Shown: positions 47,263 through 57,215 of the stretch, piece after piece
How positions within the stretch are numbered: position 1 is the stretch's first letter
Layout: each line of letters begins with the position of its first letter
Source: Corynebacterium falsenii
GTDB taxonomy: Bacteria; Actinomycetota; Actinomycetes; Mycobacteriales; Mycobacteriaceae
Direction of reading: 5' to 3'
Length of the DNA stretch: 64,000 nt
Assembly (NCBI GenBank): GCA_001054945.1
Contig: JVKJ01000005.1
Coordinates: forward strand, 868,001 to 932,000
Notes under the pieces: generated by a model
Database searches by the model: none
What the model was told of the DNA's origin: nothing
The model's input: the letters and a program-made list of their open reading frames with translations, nothing else
Program-made: the position numbers and the translations under genes

Positions 47263-47354
47263 AAAATCCCGTATTTCCCTTCCCCGATCATTCTTTTCCC
47301 AAGCGAAACGAGGGATCAGATTGGTGATGATGGGTGTAGGAAGTACGGGATTTT
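47263..47354. terminator. Long-range inverted repeat between rplE and the small membrane gene
   Basis: AAAATCCCGTA (47263-47273) pairs perfectly with TACGGGATTTT (47344-47354) across 70 nt that itself contains GATC-type short pairs. On the minus strand it ends CGGGATTTTTG, consistent with termination of rplN-rplX-rplE; it also ends in T on the plus strand. Confidence 0.6.
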
Positions 47355-47418
47355 CGATGTTGGACCCTCATGTGGAAACCCGAGAGGGATTTCCAGAAGG
47401 ATCTAGGCTTTCGCTGAA

Positions 47419-47988
47419 CTACTCAGCGGAGTTGGCGGTCTTGAACGGGAATCCCAGCTCGCGCAGCAGTGCGCGGCCTTCGTCATCGTTCGTAGCGGTC
47501 GTCACGACGGTGATGTTCATACCGCGCGGACGATCAACCTTGTCCACGTCGATTTCGTAGAACATCGTCTGCTCGGACAGACCGAAGGTGTAGTTTCCGT
47601 GGCCGTCGAACTGGCGATCAGACAGACCGCGGAAGTCACGAATTCGAGGCAGGGCCACGGTCAGCAGACGGTCCAGGAATTCCCACATGCGGTCGCCGCG
47701 CAGGGTCACGCGTGCACCGATGGGCATTCCCTCGCGCAGCTTGAAGTTAGCGATTGCCTTCTTCGCCGTGCGGATCTGTGGCTTCTGACCGGTAATCAGG
47801 GTCAGGTCGTTCAGTGCACCGTTAATCAGCTTGGAATCGCGAGCTGCGTCGCCGACGCCCATGTTGACAACCACCTTGGTGATGCCAGGGATCTGCATGA
47901 CGTTCTTGTAGTCGAACTCCTGGTTCAACTTCTCGCGGATGTCCTCGCGGTAGCGGCTCTTCAGACGAGGGGTGTAGTTGTCGCTCAT
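47419..47988 (-). CDS. rplE: 50S ribosomal protein L5
   Basis: 189 residues starting [20 protein letters not shown]; signature [20 protein letters not shown]. 5S rRNA-binding. ATG 47988 was chosen; the frame open to 48060 lies inside rplX. One nt separates it from the rplX stop. Confidence 0.97.
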   Translation of the reverse strand: MSDNYTPRLKSRYREDIREKLNQEFDYKNVMQIPGITKVVVNMGVGDAARDSKLINGALNDLTLITGQKPQIRTAKKAIANFKLREGMPIGARVTLRGDRMWEFLDRLLTVALPRIRDFRGLSDRQFDGHGNYTFGLSEQTMFYEIDVDKVDRPRGMNITVVTTATNDDEGRALLRELGFPFKTANSAE

Positions 47989-47989
47989 C

Positions 47990-48304
47990 TTAGATGTCCT
48001 TCCCGTTGCGCTTGGAGACGCGGATCTTCTTGCCGTTCTCGTCGAAGCGGTAGCCAACACGGGTCGGGTTGCCGTCGGAATCCACCACCATCACGTTGGA
48101 CACGTGGATGGGAGCTTCCTGGGTGACAATGCCGCCGGACTCTGCGCCGCGCTCTGGGGCGGAGTTGGCAACGTGCTTCTTGATGCGGTTAACGCCTTCG
48201 ACCAAGACCTTGTCGCGCTGTGGGTAAGCCTCGATGACCTGGCCCTTTGCGCCCTTGTCCGGGCCGGAGATAACAACGACGGTATCGCCCTTGTGAATCT
48301 TCAT
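47990..48304 (-). CDS. rplX: 50S ribosomal protein L24
   Basis: 104 residues with the KOW motif ([20 protein letters not shown]). Initiates 50S assembly. Directly abuts the rplN stop. Confidence 0.97.
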   Translation of the reverse strand: MKIHKGDTVVVISGPDKGAKGQVIEAYPQRDKVLVEGVNRIKKHVANSAPERGAESGGIVTQEAPIHVSNVMVVDSDGNPTRVGYRFDENGKKIRVSKRNGKDI

Positions 48305-48676
48305 TTACAGCACCTCCGGAGCAAGAGAAACGATCTTCATGAACTTCTTTTCGCGAAGTTCGCGGGCCACGGGGCCGAAGATACGGGTACCACGAGGGTC
48401 ATTATCATTCTGCTTGATGATGACTGCTGCGTTCTCGTCGAATGCGATGTAGGAACCGTCCGGACGACGGGTTTCCTTCTTCGCGCGAACGATAACGGCC
48501 TTGACGACCTCGTTCTCCTTGACGGTGCCGCCGGGGGCAGCTTCCTTCACGGTTGCAACAACGACATCACCGATGCCAGCGAAGCGTCGGGTGGAACCGC
48601 CGAGCACGCGGATGACCAGGATTTCCCGGGCACCGCTGTTGTCGGCAACTCGCAGACGCGATTCTTGCTGAATCAC
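48305..48676 (-). CDS. rplN: 50S ribosomal protein L14
   Basis: 123 residues ([35 protein letters not shown]). First gene of rplN-rplX-rplE. Separated from the S10 operon by the iron-uptake locus, and divergent from the siderophore-interacting gene. Confidence 0.97.
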   Translation of the reverse strand: MIQQESRLRVADNSGAREILVIRVLGGSTRRFAGIGDVVVATVKEAAPGGTVKENEVVKAVIVRAKKETRRPDGSYIAFDENAAVIIKQNDNDPRGTRIFGPVARELREKKFMKIVSLAPEVL

Positions 48677-48898
48677 TTGAGTCTCCTAACAGACCTAGAT
48701 GTGTGAATGTGCGTGGGATTTCCGTCCCTCACGCACGCGGTCTTGTGCACTGTTCCAGCTGGGTGGGTGGTTTCGCTTGTTCATGTGCGGACGCCACCCC
48801 AAACGCCAGCCACAGGCAACCTCCGAATTATTCCATGCACTGGGCGGAACAACAAAATCACCTGTCGCTGAAGTCCACCGAGGCATCCGAGTTCATAT

Positions 48899-48917
48899 TT
48901 TGGTTAGGCTTGCCTCA
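48899..48917 (+). promoter_or_regulatory. DtxR iron box upstream of the siderophore-interacting gene
   Basis: TTTGGTTAGGCTTGCCTCA matches 15 of 19 positions of the DtxR consensus TTAGGTTAGGCTAACCTAA. It is 55 bp upstream of the start. Iron-dependent repression by DtxR is inferred. Confidence 0.65.
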
Positions 48918-48972
48918 CGTCATACACTGGCGTCCACCTCCCCCTTCGTCGCCCGGAATCCCGAGGACCCTA

Positions 48973-49881
48973 ATGGCAACCACGCCCATCACCGCCTTCA
49001 GCGATCATGAACTTCGGCAACCACCCGCTGAGCCCCATCACAAATTATTCGGTGCCCGCGTGACGCGGGTCGAGAACGTCGCCGAGGCATTGTTGCGCAT
49101 CACAGTGGAAGCGGGGGAAATCCAGCACTGGCAACTCACCGGCCCGGACGAATTCTTCGGGCTGGTCATGCCTCCGGCACATATCGCGGCATCGCCGGAA
49201 CTATTCACACGACTGGTGCGGCACCCGCGCCCCGAGAAGGCGAATCTGCGGTCGGCATTGCAGGCGATTCCCTCGAGCGAGCGGCCCGAGCTGCGGTGGT
49301 ATACCGTCCGGCACTTCGATGCCCAACGCGGGCTGCTCGAGTTCGATGTCGCGACCCACGGGGTCACTCGGAAAACTCTGGATCTGTGCGAACCGGGGAC
49401 CGTGGGGCCGGGCCTGCGCTGGGCCCTACACGCTTCACCCGGTGACCTGGTGGGGATATTTACTGCTCGGGCACTCTGGCACCGACGGTGGGACCGTCAA
49501 TTGTTGGTCGCCGATGCCTCGTCCCTGCCGTCTGTGTTCGCTATCGCGGATTTCCTTCGCGCATTGCACCCAGACGCGCTGCAGTCCATCCGGATGGTGG
49601 CCACGGTGGAGAATGACAGGGACGTGGAACATGAGGCTCTGGAACAGTTGCGGGCACACGCTGGCCACGTGGACGTGTTACATGCGCCCATCCCTCGACA
49701 AGCATTGACGGTAATCGAGCACCTACAACAGCACGATGATCAAATTCCGGACTATGTGTGGGTCGCCGGCGAGGGCGAATTGTGCAAAAGCGTGCGCGGC
49801 CTCGCTGTGAAGGATTGGGGTCTGGAATCGGAGGCCGTCTATTGGTGCCCCTACTGGTATAAGGGCCGCCCCCGGCCTTGA
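48973..49881 (+). CDS. Siderophore-interacting FAD/NAD(P)H protein (ViuB/SIP family)
   Basis: 302 residues; ferric-siderophore reductase that releases iron in the cytosol. FAD domain RWYTVRHFDAQRGLLEFDVA; NAD(P)H domain ending VWVAGEGELCKSVRGLAVKD and WCPYWYKGRP, both SIP signatures. ATG 48973 (ATTPITAF) was chosen over a longer frame. It lies convergent with and 46 bp from the ABC ATPase gene of the same pathway. Confidence 0.93.
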   Translation: MATTPITAFSDHELRQPPAEPHHKLFGARVTRVENVAEALLRITVEAGEIQHWQLTGPDEFFGLVMPPAHIAASPELFTRLVRHPRPEKANLRSALQAIPSSERPELRWYTVRHFDAQRGLLEFDVATHGVTRKTLDLCEPGTVGPGLRWALHASPGDLVGIFTARALWHRRWDRQLLVADASSLPSVFAIADFLRALHPDALQSIRMVATVENDRDVEHEALEQLRAHAGHVDVLHAPIPRQALTVIEHLQQHDDQIPDYVWVAGEGELCKSVRGLAVKDWGLESEAVYWCPYWYKGRPRP

Positions 49882-49927
49882 GGATTCACTGCTGGATCAC
49901 CCTGCGCCGATTCTCGCTCTCCCCCTG

Positions 49928-50737
49928 TTAGTGCTCCACGATTCCCCGCGGAACAATGATCGGCGCCTGCCCGCGTGGGTCCTCCCACACCTCCGCGCGC
50001 AACCTGTAGCACTGGGCGAGCACATCGCTGGTAAATACCTCGCTCACCGGCCCCTGGCTGAGAATGTCTCCGTCCTTCATCATCACCACCCGATCGCTGA
50101 CGGTGCCCGCAAGCATGAGATCGTGCAAAACCATGACCACAGTCTTCCCCTGCTGCGCGAGCGCTCTCGCCAGCTGCAGGATCTCCACGGCGTGCGCCGG
50201 ATCCAAGTAGGTCGTGGGCTCGTCAAGTAGGACCACTGGCGTCTCCTGAGCCACCACCATTGCCATCCACACTCGCTGTCTCTGACCGCCTGAGAGTTCA
50301 GATACGCCACGGTCTACCAGCTTGGTCGTCGATGTCTGCTCAAGCGCGCGGTCGATCGCCTCCTGGTCAATGCCCGACATCCGCACCCATCGCCGCTGGT
50401 GAGGATGCCGTCCGCGTGCGACCAGCTCGCCCACCGTTAGCCCCGGCGGGCACAGCGGCGATTGTGGAAGCATCCCCACCCTTTTCGCCGCCTCTCGCGG
50501 CGCCATTGCATGAATATTCTGTCCCCCGACCTCCACCGTCCCACTGAGGGGCTCTAGGACCCGACACATGGACTTCAGCACCGTGGACTTTCCGCAGCCG
50601 TTCGGCCCCAGAAGTGTGGTCACTGTGCCTGGCTCAGCGACCAGGGACAATCCGTCCACGATGCGCTCGCCCGGGTGATACCCCAGAGCCACGTCGCGCA
50701 TCTCGACTCTCAGGCCGGGTTGTGAATCATTGCTCAT
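49928..50737 (-). CDS. Iron-siderophore ABC transporter ATPase (FecE/FepC type)
   Basis: 269 residues. Walker A GPNGCGKST, signature LSGGQ, Walker B VVLLDEP, H-loop VLHDL. Drives import through the two FecCD permeases upstream. Separated from the second permease by 92 bp. Confidence 0.95.
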   Translation of the reverse strand: MSNDSQPGLRVEMRDVALGYHPGERIVDGLSLVAEPGTVTTLLGPNGCGKSTVLKSMCRVLEPLSGTVEVGGQNIHAMAPREAAKRVGMLPQSPLCPPGLTVGELVARGRHPHQRRWVRMSGIDQEAIDRALEQTSTTKLVDRGVSELSGGQRQRVWMAMVVAQETPVVLLDEPTTYLDPAHAVEILQLARALAQQGKTVVMVLHDLMLAGTVSDRVVMMKDGDILSQGPVSEVFTSDVLAQCYRLRAEVWEDPRGQAPIIVPRGIVEH

Positions 50738-50829
50738 GCAGTTCCCTCACTTCTTTCGGTGGATACATGACTGAGGAGGATGGGTCCGGCACGCCATCGG
50801 TTCGGGCGACCTCTGTGACTGGAGCGAGT

Positions 50830-51861
50830 TCATGGCACAGCCCAGCGATGGCGGTAGCTCTTTGCCTCGCGCCAGACGAGCCAGACCAGGATGGGACCGC
50901 CAATCAACGCGGAGATCAGCCCGACCGGCGCAGTGAACGGCATCAGTTCCGCCACAACACTGCAGGTGGTGAGCATCGCCGCGCCCGCGGCGGCCGACGG
51001 GATGGGCCCCAGCGAGGAGGTCCGGGCAGCGAGACGCGCGATTTGAGGAGCCACCAGGGAGACAAATCCGATCGGCCCAGCCACAGCAACGACGACGGCG
51101 ACAATTCCCGTCACAGCGATCAGCAGCAGTGCACGCAGCACGCGAAGGTTGGCACCGAGGCCAATTGCGGTGGTGTCGTCGTGCTCCAGCAATCGCAGAT
51201 CGCGTTGGCACCACAACCCCACTGCGATGAAGGGCAGTAACGCTACAATCAGAGGCGGCACAGCGCTTCCAGTGATAAAACCGGTCGATCCAGCCAGCCA
51301 CATCTGGGCCTCTGCGGCGTGAGTCAGGTCGGCCTTCGCGACCATGTAATGCACCAACGACTGACAGAGTAGGGATAACGCCAAGCCCACGAGGACGAAG
51401 CGGTTCCCGCCCCCGCCACGACCAAAGACGAACAGCAGGCCGATGATCACCAAGGCGCCTGCGACGGACAACAACGCTCGGTACCAGAAGCCGGGGATTG
51501 TCGCCGCAATCGCGGGTTGGACCAGCACGGTGCCGGCAACCACCAGGACAGAGGCGCCTCCACTGACTCCCAGGATGTCTGGGGATGCCAACGGGTTTCG
51601 GGCCATCGTCTGGGACCATGCTCCGGCCATTCCCAGGCTCGCACCGATAACAACACAAGCCACCGCTTCCGGCAGCCTGAGGTCCCAGACCACGGAGACC
51701 TGGCGGGCGTCCCCTCCTCCTGTGAGGACGTTGAGCACCTCCCACGGAGATAGCTGCACCGGGCCAGATCCCAGCAGTACCAGGTAGGCCAGTGCGGCGA
51801 CGGCAGAGAACCCCGCGGTCGCCACCGCAGCTTGGCGCGCCCGAGCCTTGTGTTTGGTCAC
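50830..51861 (-). CDS. Iron-siderophore ABC permease (FecCD type), second
   Basis: 343 residues, about nine membrane segments. Family motif WDLRLPEAVACVVIGASLGMAG and NPLASPDILGVSGG; C-terminal VGLISALIGGPILVWLV. Start GTG 51861 overlaps the upstream permease stop (GTGA) and is preferred to TTG 51948. Confidence 0.93.
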   Translation of the reverse strand: MTKHKARARQAAVATAGFSAVAALAYLVLLGSGPVQLSPWEVLNVLTGGGDARQVSVVWDLRLPEAVACVVIGASLGMAGAWSQTMARNPLASPDILGVSGGASVLVVAGTVLVQPAIAATIPGFWYRALLSVAGALVIIGLLFVFGRGGGGNRFVLVGLALSLLCQSLVHYMVAKADLTHAAEAQMWLAGSTGFITGSAVPPLIVALLPFIAVGLWCQRDLRLLEHDDTTAIGLGANLRVLRALLLIAVTGIVAVVVAVAGPIGFVSLVAPQIARLAARTSSLGPIPSAAAGAAMLTTCSVVAELMPFTAPVGLISALIGGPILVWLVWREAKSYRHRWAVP

Positions 51862-52940
51862 GCCATACCCCGACTTGGTGCAATAGACTGTCGTTTCCCG
51901 CGCCGGCGATTTCCGCGTGTGCGCGCTCGTCGAGAGCTCACCGACCAAATCATCAATGGCGCGCCGATGACAGCGATCACGATGGACATCTCCAATTCGC
52001 CGGGGTGCATGAGAAAGCGGCCGAGGATATCCGCGCAGAGCACCGCCAGCGCGCCCACCAGCGCAGAGGGAATCAGCATCCTGGTCAGCGATGGGCCTGC
52101 GAAACGACGGACCACGTGGGGCGCGGCAAAACCAACGAAGACCACCATTCCCACAGCAGCCGTTGCCGTTCCCGCCAGCAGCACAATCGCCGTCGCAGCC
52201 GTCATCCGCACCCAGTGGACAGACAGCCCGAGCGCGACGGCACTATCCTCCCCCATGGACAGCAGGTCAAGCGGCCGAGCGACCCATAGTGCCACCGCTC
52301 CGCCCAAGATCAGGCCCACGGCGGCAAGAGTCACATCGCCCATGTCGCGTCCGGCCGTGCTGCCTACGGCCCAGCTGCGCGCTCCGTCCAGCGTCCGCGA
52401 TGAATACAGCGCGAGGAGATTGGTCAGTGCCTGCAGTGCCAGCATCACACCCAGACCAACCAGCACCAATGTCAACGGATCGGAGGCACGTCGGGAAATC
52501 AGTATCACCACCGCCGTCGCCACGACGGCCCCGATCAGTCCGAGGATGCCACGCCCGGTCAGCGTGGTCCCTACCCCGAGGGTCAAGCCGATCGCGATTG
52601 CGGTCCCCGCCCCTGCATTGACCCCGATGATTCCCGGATCTGCCAACGGATTTCCGGTCCAGCTCTGCGCTACCGCGCCCGCCAGCGCCAGCGAGGCACC
52701 CACGGTCATGGCCAGCAGGGTGCGCGGGACCCTGAGATTCCACACCACGTCGTGAAGCTCAGCGAGTCGGGCGGCATCGATCGATCCGGTGGCGTCCCCA
52801 CTTCCCGATGGCCCCTGGCGGAGAACCTGGAGAACGTCCCCCACCGAAGTGGACCGGGCCCCGAGCAGCAGTGACAGCATCGCAGCGAGAATGATGAGCG
52901 CCAGCATCCCCACCGCAAAGGCATAATCCGTGCGGCGCAT
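51858..52940 (-). CDS. Iron-siderophore ABC permease (FecCD type), first
   Basis: 360 residues, RRTDYAFAVGMLALIILAAM; motifs WNLRVPRTLLAMTVGASLAL and NPLADPGIIGVNAG. The start abuts the binding-protein stop, implying one operon. It forms the heterodimeric pore with the neighbouring permease. Confidence 0.93.
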   Translation of the reverse strand: MRRTDYAFAVGMLALIILAAMLSLLLGARSTSVGDVLQVLRQGPSGSGDATGSIDAARLAELHDVVWNLRVPRTLLAMTVGASLALAGAVAQSWTGNPLADPGIIGVNAGAGTAIAIGLTLGVGTTLTGRGILGLIGAVVATAVVILISRRASDPLTLVLVGLGVMLALQALTNLLALYSSRTLDGARSWAVGSTAGRDMGDVTLAAVGLILGGAVALWVARPLDLLSMGEDSAVALGLSVHWVRMTAATAIVLLAGTATAAVGMVVFVGFAAPHVVRRFAGPSLTRMLIPSALVGALAVLCADILGRFLMHPGELEMSIVIAVIGAPLMIWSVSSRRARTRGNRRRGKRQSIAPSRGMA

Positions 52941-53932
52941 TAGAGTTCAGCGTCGAACTTTTGGATCGCCCAGGGGATCGTTACGGGGTTCGGCATGCTC
53001 ATCGCATTCCCAACGTTTTCGCTGAGATAGTGGACCTTACCGCTGCGGACGACGTCCAGATTGTTGAATGTCGAGTCCTGCTTCAGCGCACCTGCAGCGC
53101 CCTTGTAATCCAACACGAACAGGTAATCAACGCTATTCAGATCGGAGTAGTTCTCTGGGGCGATGTCCCGGTAAAACTGTTTGCCATCGCCTTCCAGCTC
53201 AGCGGGAATCTCAAAACCCAGGTTCTTTACAAACTGCCCACGGCCATCACCGGAGGTATACAGGCCGATCTTCCCTTGGTAGGGCATGACCACGGCAGCG
53301 CGCTTCCCTTGGAGCTCCGGGTGCTGCTTGCGGAATTCAGCGAAGGCCTGCTTGGTCTTGTCGATTTGCGCCTTGCCTTCGCTCTCCTTGCCCACGGCCT
53401 TTGCGATCGTGGTCACCTGGTCTTCCCACGGCACCTGCCAATCGGTGAACTGGGCCGGACGGGTCACGGTGGGCGCGATGGTTTCAAGGGACTTCTTGGC
53501 CTGCGGATCCACGGCCTGGTTGACAGCGATAATCTGATCCGGATTGGTGGCGGTCACTTTCTCCAGAATCTGAGAGGTGATGCCCTGAGCGGTGTTGTAG
53601 ATGGGCTCTGGTTTCGCATCACCGAGCAAGTCTTTCGACCAGGGGCCGACGCCGCTCGGGTCTATATCCCCCTGCGCTCCCCATGGGGCGACGGCGACGG
53701 GCTTAATGCCAAGGCTGAGGAGAGTATCCGCGTCCCCCAGCCCGAGTGCCGCAATGCGCGCACTCCCGTTGTCCGCGCTACCTGAGGCTTTGCGGGATTC
53801 ATCGCCGCGGGAACATGCGCTGAGTACGAGGAGCAGAACAGCCAGGACAGCGATTGCGGCAATGGGAGCGGCAGCACCGCCGAGGCCGCGATGCCTGCGC
53901 AGTTGCGGCGATTGAGTAAGGAGGGACGTCAT
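52940..53932 (-). CDS. Iron-siderophore ABC substrate-binding lipoprotein
   Basis: 330 residues. Signal peptide IAAIAVLAVLLLVLSACS with lipobox Cys at about residue 40, then FecB/FhuD-type binding domain (LGLGDADTLLSLGIKPVAVA; TNPDQIIAVNQAVD). ATG 53932 has AGGTGA 4 nt upstream. First gene of the import operon, under a DtxR box. Confidence 0.94.
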   Translation of the reverse strand: MTSLLTQSPQLRRHRGLGGAAAPIAAIAVLAVLLLVLSACSRGDESRKASGSADNGSARIAALGLGDADTLLSLGIKPVAVAPWGAQGDIDPSGVGPWSKDLLGDAKPEPIYNTAQGITSQILEKVTATNPDQIIAVNQAVDPQAKKSLETIAPTVTRPAQFTDWQVPWEDQVTTIAKAVGKESEGKAQIDKTKQAFAEFRKQHPELQGKRAAVVMPYQGKIGLYTSGDGRGQFVKNLGFEIPAELEGDGKQFYRDIAPENYSDLNSVDYLFVLDYKGAAGALKQDSTFNNLDVVRSGKVHYLSENVGNAMSMPNPVTIPWAIQKFDAEL

Positions 53933-53986
53933 GGTGTCACCTTTGCTGATTGCGCGGCACCGGGCTAAGTTGGGCACCACTTGCGT

Positions 53987-54005
53987 TTAGGTAAGGCAAA
54001 CCTAC
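53987..54005 (-). promoter_or_regulatory. DtxR iron box of the siderophore import operon
   Basis: TTAGGTAAGGCAAACCTAC matches 16 of 19 positions of the DtxR consensus and lies 54 bp upstream of the binding-protein start. Confidence 0.75.
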
Positions 54006-54066
54006 ACGACCATTTTGGGGACGCCAACTCCCTGGCTCGGTTCTATTCACCCCCGCATACGTCGAG

Positions 54067-55344
54067 TCAGCGCGTGCCGGGCTCCTCCAAGACATTCTTG
54101 GAGCCCAGTGTTTCGCGGCCCCACAACCAGCCGATCGCAGCGAGTAGCCCAACGACACCACAGGCCATGAAGCCACACTTGAATCCCCACATCTGGATGA
54201 GTGCGCCCACGACAATCGGGCCGGAAATCGTGCCAGTGTCCTGAGCCATCTGGAAGTTTGCCAACACCCGTCCACCCGATCGCCCATTGCCGATGACATC
54301 CGCGATCACTGCCTGTTGGGCCGGGTTGAACATCCCTGCTCCCGCGCCTGCCAGTGCACTGACCAGCAACATTGACCACGGGGCCACGGTGAAACCGAGC
54401 ACGCCGGTAAACAGCGCGTTCAGGACAAGCCCCAACAAGATGAGTGGGCGGCGTCCAAACCTATCGGCGGCGCGCCCACTGAATTGCTGAACGATGGCGT
54501 TCCCCGCAGCGAAGGCGGCCATAGCGAGTCCTGCGAGCGCTCCCCCTTGATGGAAGACCGCGGCCGCGAGCAGGGGCAGGGTGGCGACCCGCACACCGAA
54601 GTTGTTCCACCCATTGGCGAAACCTCCCAGCAAGGCGCTGCGGTAGGCGCTGTCCTGGATAGCCTCGCGGAAACGCATGGGGGTAGCGACGTTGTCACCG
54701 GCGGTGTCCTGCGGGGCAGCGTCCGTGCGTGAGTCCGCCTTCTTAGAAGAGAGCTGCGGCATGCGCTGCCACACGACAAACGCGGCGAGGAACACCCCCG
54801 CCCCGTAGATAGCGAAAGGTGCGCGCATGCCCAGCACGGACAGGAGGGAACCGGCCACCGGGCCGATCACGTTTCCCAGGAGGAAGGCGGTGGCGTAAAG
54901 ACTGGAGCAGCGCCCACGGATGCTGGGCGGCGACAACTTCACCACCAGCCCCATGGCGGAGACCGTAAACATCGTGGAGCCCACGCCGCCGAGCGCGCGG
55001 AGCGCCATCATTTGCCAGTACTCTTGCGCGACCGCGACCAGCGCAGTCGTGGTGGCCACAGTAACGAGGCCGGTGAGGTACACCTGGCGCGAGCCAAGCG
55101 CATCAACCAATCGACCCGAAACGGGAGCGAAGAGAAGGCGCGAGAATGCGAATACGGAAACGACGGCACCGGCTGCCGCCACCCCCACGTCGAAGGACTG
55201 CGCGAACTGGGGAATGATCGGAGCGATCAGCCCATAACCGAGCGCGATGATGAACGCCGCAGCGACCAGAGTCCAGATCTCGCCCGGAACCTTAGGCTTC
55301 GGTGCTGGCTGTCCTTCGCTGCGGTCCACGTCCTTTCTCACCAT
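54067..55344 (-). CDS. MFS efflux transporter (DHA1 type)
   Basis: 425 residues, 12 hydrophobic segments. Motif A-like SGRLVDALGSRQVYL after the second segment and GRAADRFGRRPLIL in the second half. Possibly a drug or metabolite exporter; siderophore export is conceivable from its position but not shown. Start ATG 55344 (VRKDVDRSEGQPAPK) has no ribosome-binding site, and TAGCCT lies 7 nt upstream (leaderless). No DtxR box of its own. Confidence 0.9.
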   Translation of the reverse strand: MVRKDVDRSEGQPAPKPKVPGEIWTLVAAAFIIALGYGLIAPIIPQFAQSFDVGVAAAGAVVSVFAFSRLLFAPVSGRLVDALGSRQVYLTGLVTVATTTALVAVAQEYWQMMALRALGGVGSTMFTVSAMGLVVKLSPPSIRGRCSSLYATAFLLGNVIGPVAGSLLSVLGMRAPFAIYGAGVFLAAFVVWQRMPQLSSKKADSRTDAAPQDTAGDNVATPMRFREAIQDSAYRSALLGGFANGWNNFGVRVATLPLLAAAVFHQGGALAGLAMAAFAAGNAIVQQFSGRAADRFGRRPLILLGLVLNALFTGVLGFTVAPWSMLLVSALAGAGAGMFNPAQQAVIADVIGNGRSGGRVLANFQMAQDTGTISGPIVVGALIQMWGFKCGFMACGVVGLLAAIGWLWGRETLGSKNVLEEPGTR

Positions 55345-55351
55345 TACTCTC

Positions 55352-55357
55352 AGGCTA
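55352..55357 (-). promoter_or_regulatory. Candidate -10 for the leaderless MFS gene
   Basis: Minus-strand TAGCCT ends 7 nt before ATG 55344. Confidence 0.35.
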
Positions 55358-55446
55358 GTGCGTGGGGTGATGGGATCTCGAACTGAGGCGGTGGTGGTGT
55401 GCCTCGTACTGGGCAAACAACTGCTTCGTACGTGCGGTGCACCCAT

Positions 55447-55494
55447 AAAAAAATCCCGGCCACCGCCGCACCGTGAGGTGAGCGATAGCCGGGG
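55447..55494 (-). terminator. Terminator of the S10 operon
   Basis: Minus strand: GCCGGG-type arm (CCCCGGC at 55488-55494) pairs with GCCGGG (55455-55460), inner CACC/GGTG, then TTTTTTT. Lies 40 bp after the rpsQ stop, marking rpsQ as the last gene. Confidence 0.9.
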
Positions 55495-55533
55495 TTGCAC
55501 GGCGCCGGAGCGCGGTGCGGCTAATGCGGAGAC

Positions 55534-55818
55534 TTAGCGAGCCTTTTCCAGGATCTCGACCAGTCGGAAGTGCTTGTCCTTGGACAGCGGACGGGTCTCC
55601 TCGATGCGAACGCGGTCGCCGACACCGGCGGTCTCATCCTCATCGTGCGCCTTGACTCGGGAGTTCTTGCGCATGATCTTGCCGTACAGGGCGTGCTGCT
55701 TGCGGTCCTCCAGCTCGACAACGATGGTCTTAGCCATCTTGTCGGACACTACGTAGCCGGAGCGAACCTTACGAGCACCCTTGGTCTTCTGAGTTTCGTT
55801 CACGTTTGCCTCACTCAT
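55534..55818 (-). CDS. rpsQ: 30S ribosomal protein S17
   Basis: 94 residues, [20 protein letters not shown] then [20 protein letters not shown]. Slight N-terminal extension. ATGA overlap with rpmC. Confidence 0.97.
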   Translation of the reverse strand: MSEANVNETQKTKGARKVRSGYVVSDKMAKTIVVELEDRKQHALYGKIMRKNSRVKAHDEDETAGVGDRVRIEETRPLSKDKHFRLVEILEKAR

Positions 55819-56048
55819 GCTGCGTCACCGCCAGGGTTGGTCGACAGCCCGAGCTCGCGCTCGCGCAGGACGGTGTAGATGCGGGCGATATCGCGCTTGA
55901 CGACGCCCAGACGACGGTTGTTGGACAGCTGGCCGGTCGCCATCTGGAAACGAAGGTTGAACAGCTCTTCCTTCGACTCCCGAAGACGGGTGGTCAGCTC
56001 TTCATTGTTGAGCTCACGGAGCTCATGGGCCGGGGTTCCGGTAGCCAT
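55815..56048 (-). CDS. rpmC: 50S ribosomal protein L29
   Basis: 77 residues, [43 protein letters not shown] 56048 shares a base with the rplP stop; the frame open to 56087 is inside rplP. Confidence 0.96.
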   Translation of the reverse strand: MATGTPAHELRELNNEELTTRLRESKEELFNLRFQMATGQLSNNRRLGVVKRDIARIYTVLRERELGLSTNPGGDAA

Positions 56049-56464
56049 TAGAACTGATCCTCCTTCTTGACGATGCGAACCTTGCAAGGCAGCTTGTTAC
56101 CGGCGCGGCGGAGTGCCTCGAGTGCGATTGCCTCGTTGGGGTATGAAACTTCAAACAGAACGCGACCAGGCTTGACGTTTGCGACCCACTTCTCCACTGG
56201 GCCCTTACCGGAACCCATACGCACACCGAGTGGCTTCTGGGTCAGCGGACGGTCCGGGAAGATGTTGATCCAGACCTTGCCGCCACGCTTGAGGTGGCGG
56301 TTGATCGCAATACGAGAAGCCTCGATCTGGCGGTTGGTGATGTAGGTCGGCTCCAGAGCCTGGAGGCCGTAATCACCGAAGGTGACGCGGTTGCCACCCT
56401 TGGACACGCCCGTGCGGGTGGGGCGGTGCTGACGACGGTACTTAACGCGCTTAGGGATGAGCAT
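56048..56464 (-). CDS. rplP: 50S ribosomal protein L16
   Basis: 138 residues, [20 protein letters not shown]; signature [20 protein letters not shown]. Binds near the A-site tRNA. The longer frame to 56557 is inside rpsC. Confidence 0.97.
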   Translation of the reverse strand: MLIPKRVKYRRQHRPTRTGVSKGGNRVTFGDYGLQALEPTYITNRQIEASRIAINRHLKRGGKVWINIFPDRPLTQKPLGVRMGSGKGPVEKWVANVKPGRVLFEVSYPNEAIALEALRRAGNKLPCKVRIVKKEDQF

Positions 56465-56468
56465 GTGC

Positions 56469-57215
56469 TTAGCCCTCCTGCTTCTGCTCTGCGCGCTGGC
56501 GACGTGCGCCACCGCGACGTGGACGCTCACGGCGAGCACCGCGCTTCGGGCGGTCATCGCGTGCGTTCATCAGGCTTTCACGGCGGCCGCCGACAACGTC
56601 ACCCTTGTAGATCCACACCTTGACGCCGATGCGTCCGAAGGTGGTGTGGGCCTCGTAGGTGCCGTAGTCGATCTCGGCGCGAAGGGTGTGCAGCGGAACG
56701 CGACCCTCGTGGTAGCGCTCGGTGCGGCCCATTTCCGCGCCGCCGAGGCGACCGGAGCAAACGACCTTGATGCCCTTGACCTGAGGCTGGCGCATTGCGC
56801 CCTGGATAGCCTTGCGCATTGCGCGGCGGAAAGCCACGCGGTTGGTCAGCTGCTCGGCGATGGACTGAGCCACCAGCTGAGCATTGGCATCAATGTTCTT
56901 GACCTCAAGAATGTTGAGCTGAACCTGCTTGCCGGTGAGCTTCTCCAGCTGGCCACGGATGCGGTCAGCCTCAGAGCCGCGGCGGCCGATGACGATGCCC
57001 GGGCGGGCGGTGTGGATGTCAACGCGAACACGATCGTGCGTGCGCTCGATGACAACATCGGCGATGCCGGCGCGGTCAAGACCCTTGGACAGGAAGTCGC
57101 GGATCTTGATGTCCTCGGCAAGGTAGTCAGCGTACTGCTTATCGGCGTACCAGCGGGAGCGCCACTCGGACGTGATGCCCAGCCGGAGGCCGTGGGGATG
57201 GATTTTCTGGCCCAC
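56469..57215 (-). CDS. rpsC: 30S ribosomal protein S3
   Basis: 248 residues, [22 protein letters not shown] motif [17 protein letters not shown]. Ends in a basic, Arg/Gln tail ([16 protein letters not shown]). One-base overlap with rplV. Confidence 0.97.
   Translation of the reverse strand: MGQKIHPHGLRLGITSEWRSRWYADKQYADYLAEDIKIRDFLSKGLDRAGIADVVIERTHDRVRVDIHTARPGIVIGRRGSEADRIRGQLEKLTGKQVQLNILEVKNIDANAQLVAQSIAEQLTNRVAFRRAMRKAIQGAMRQPQVKGIKVVCSGRLGGAEMGRTERYHEGRVPLHTLRAEIDYGTYEAHTTFGRIGVKVWIYKGDVVGGRRESLMNARDDRPKRGARRERPRRGGARRQRAEQKQEG

Noticed and set aside
54019..54028. GGACGCCAAC and similar one-off matches (14590s, 48925, 61722, 62136, 63574, 28777) as extra motif copies
   Set aside because: Each differs within the GTGGCGTC core. 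They were excluded from the count, though some may be diverged copies.
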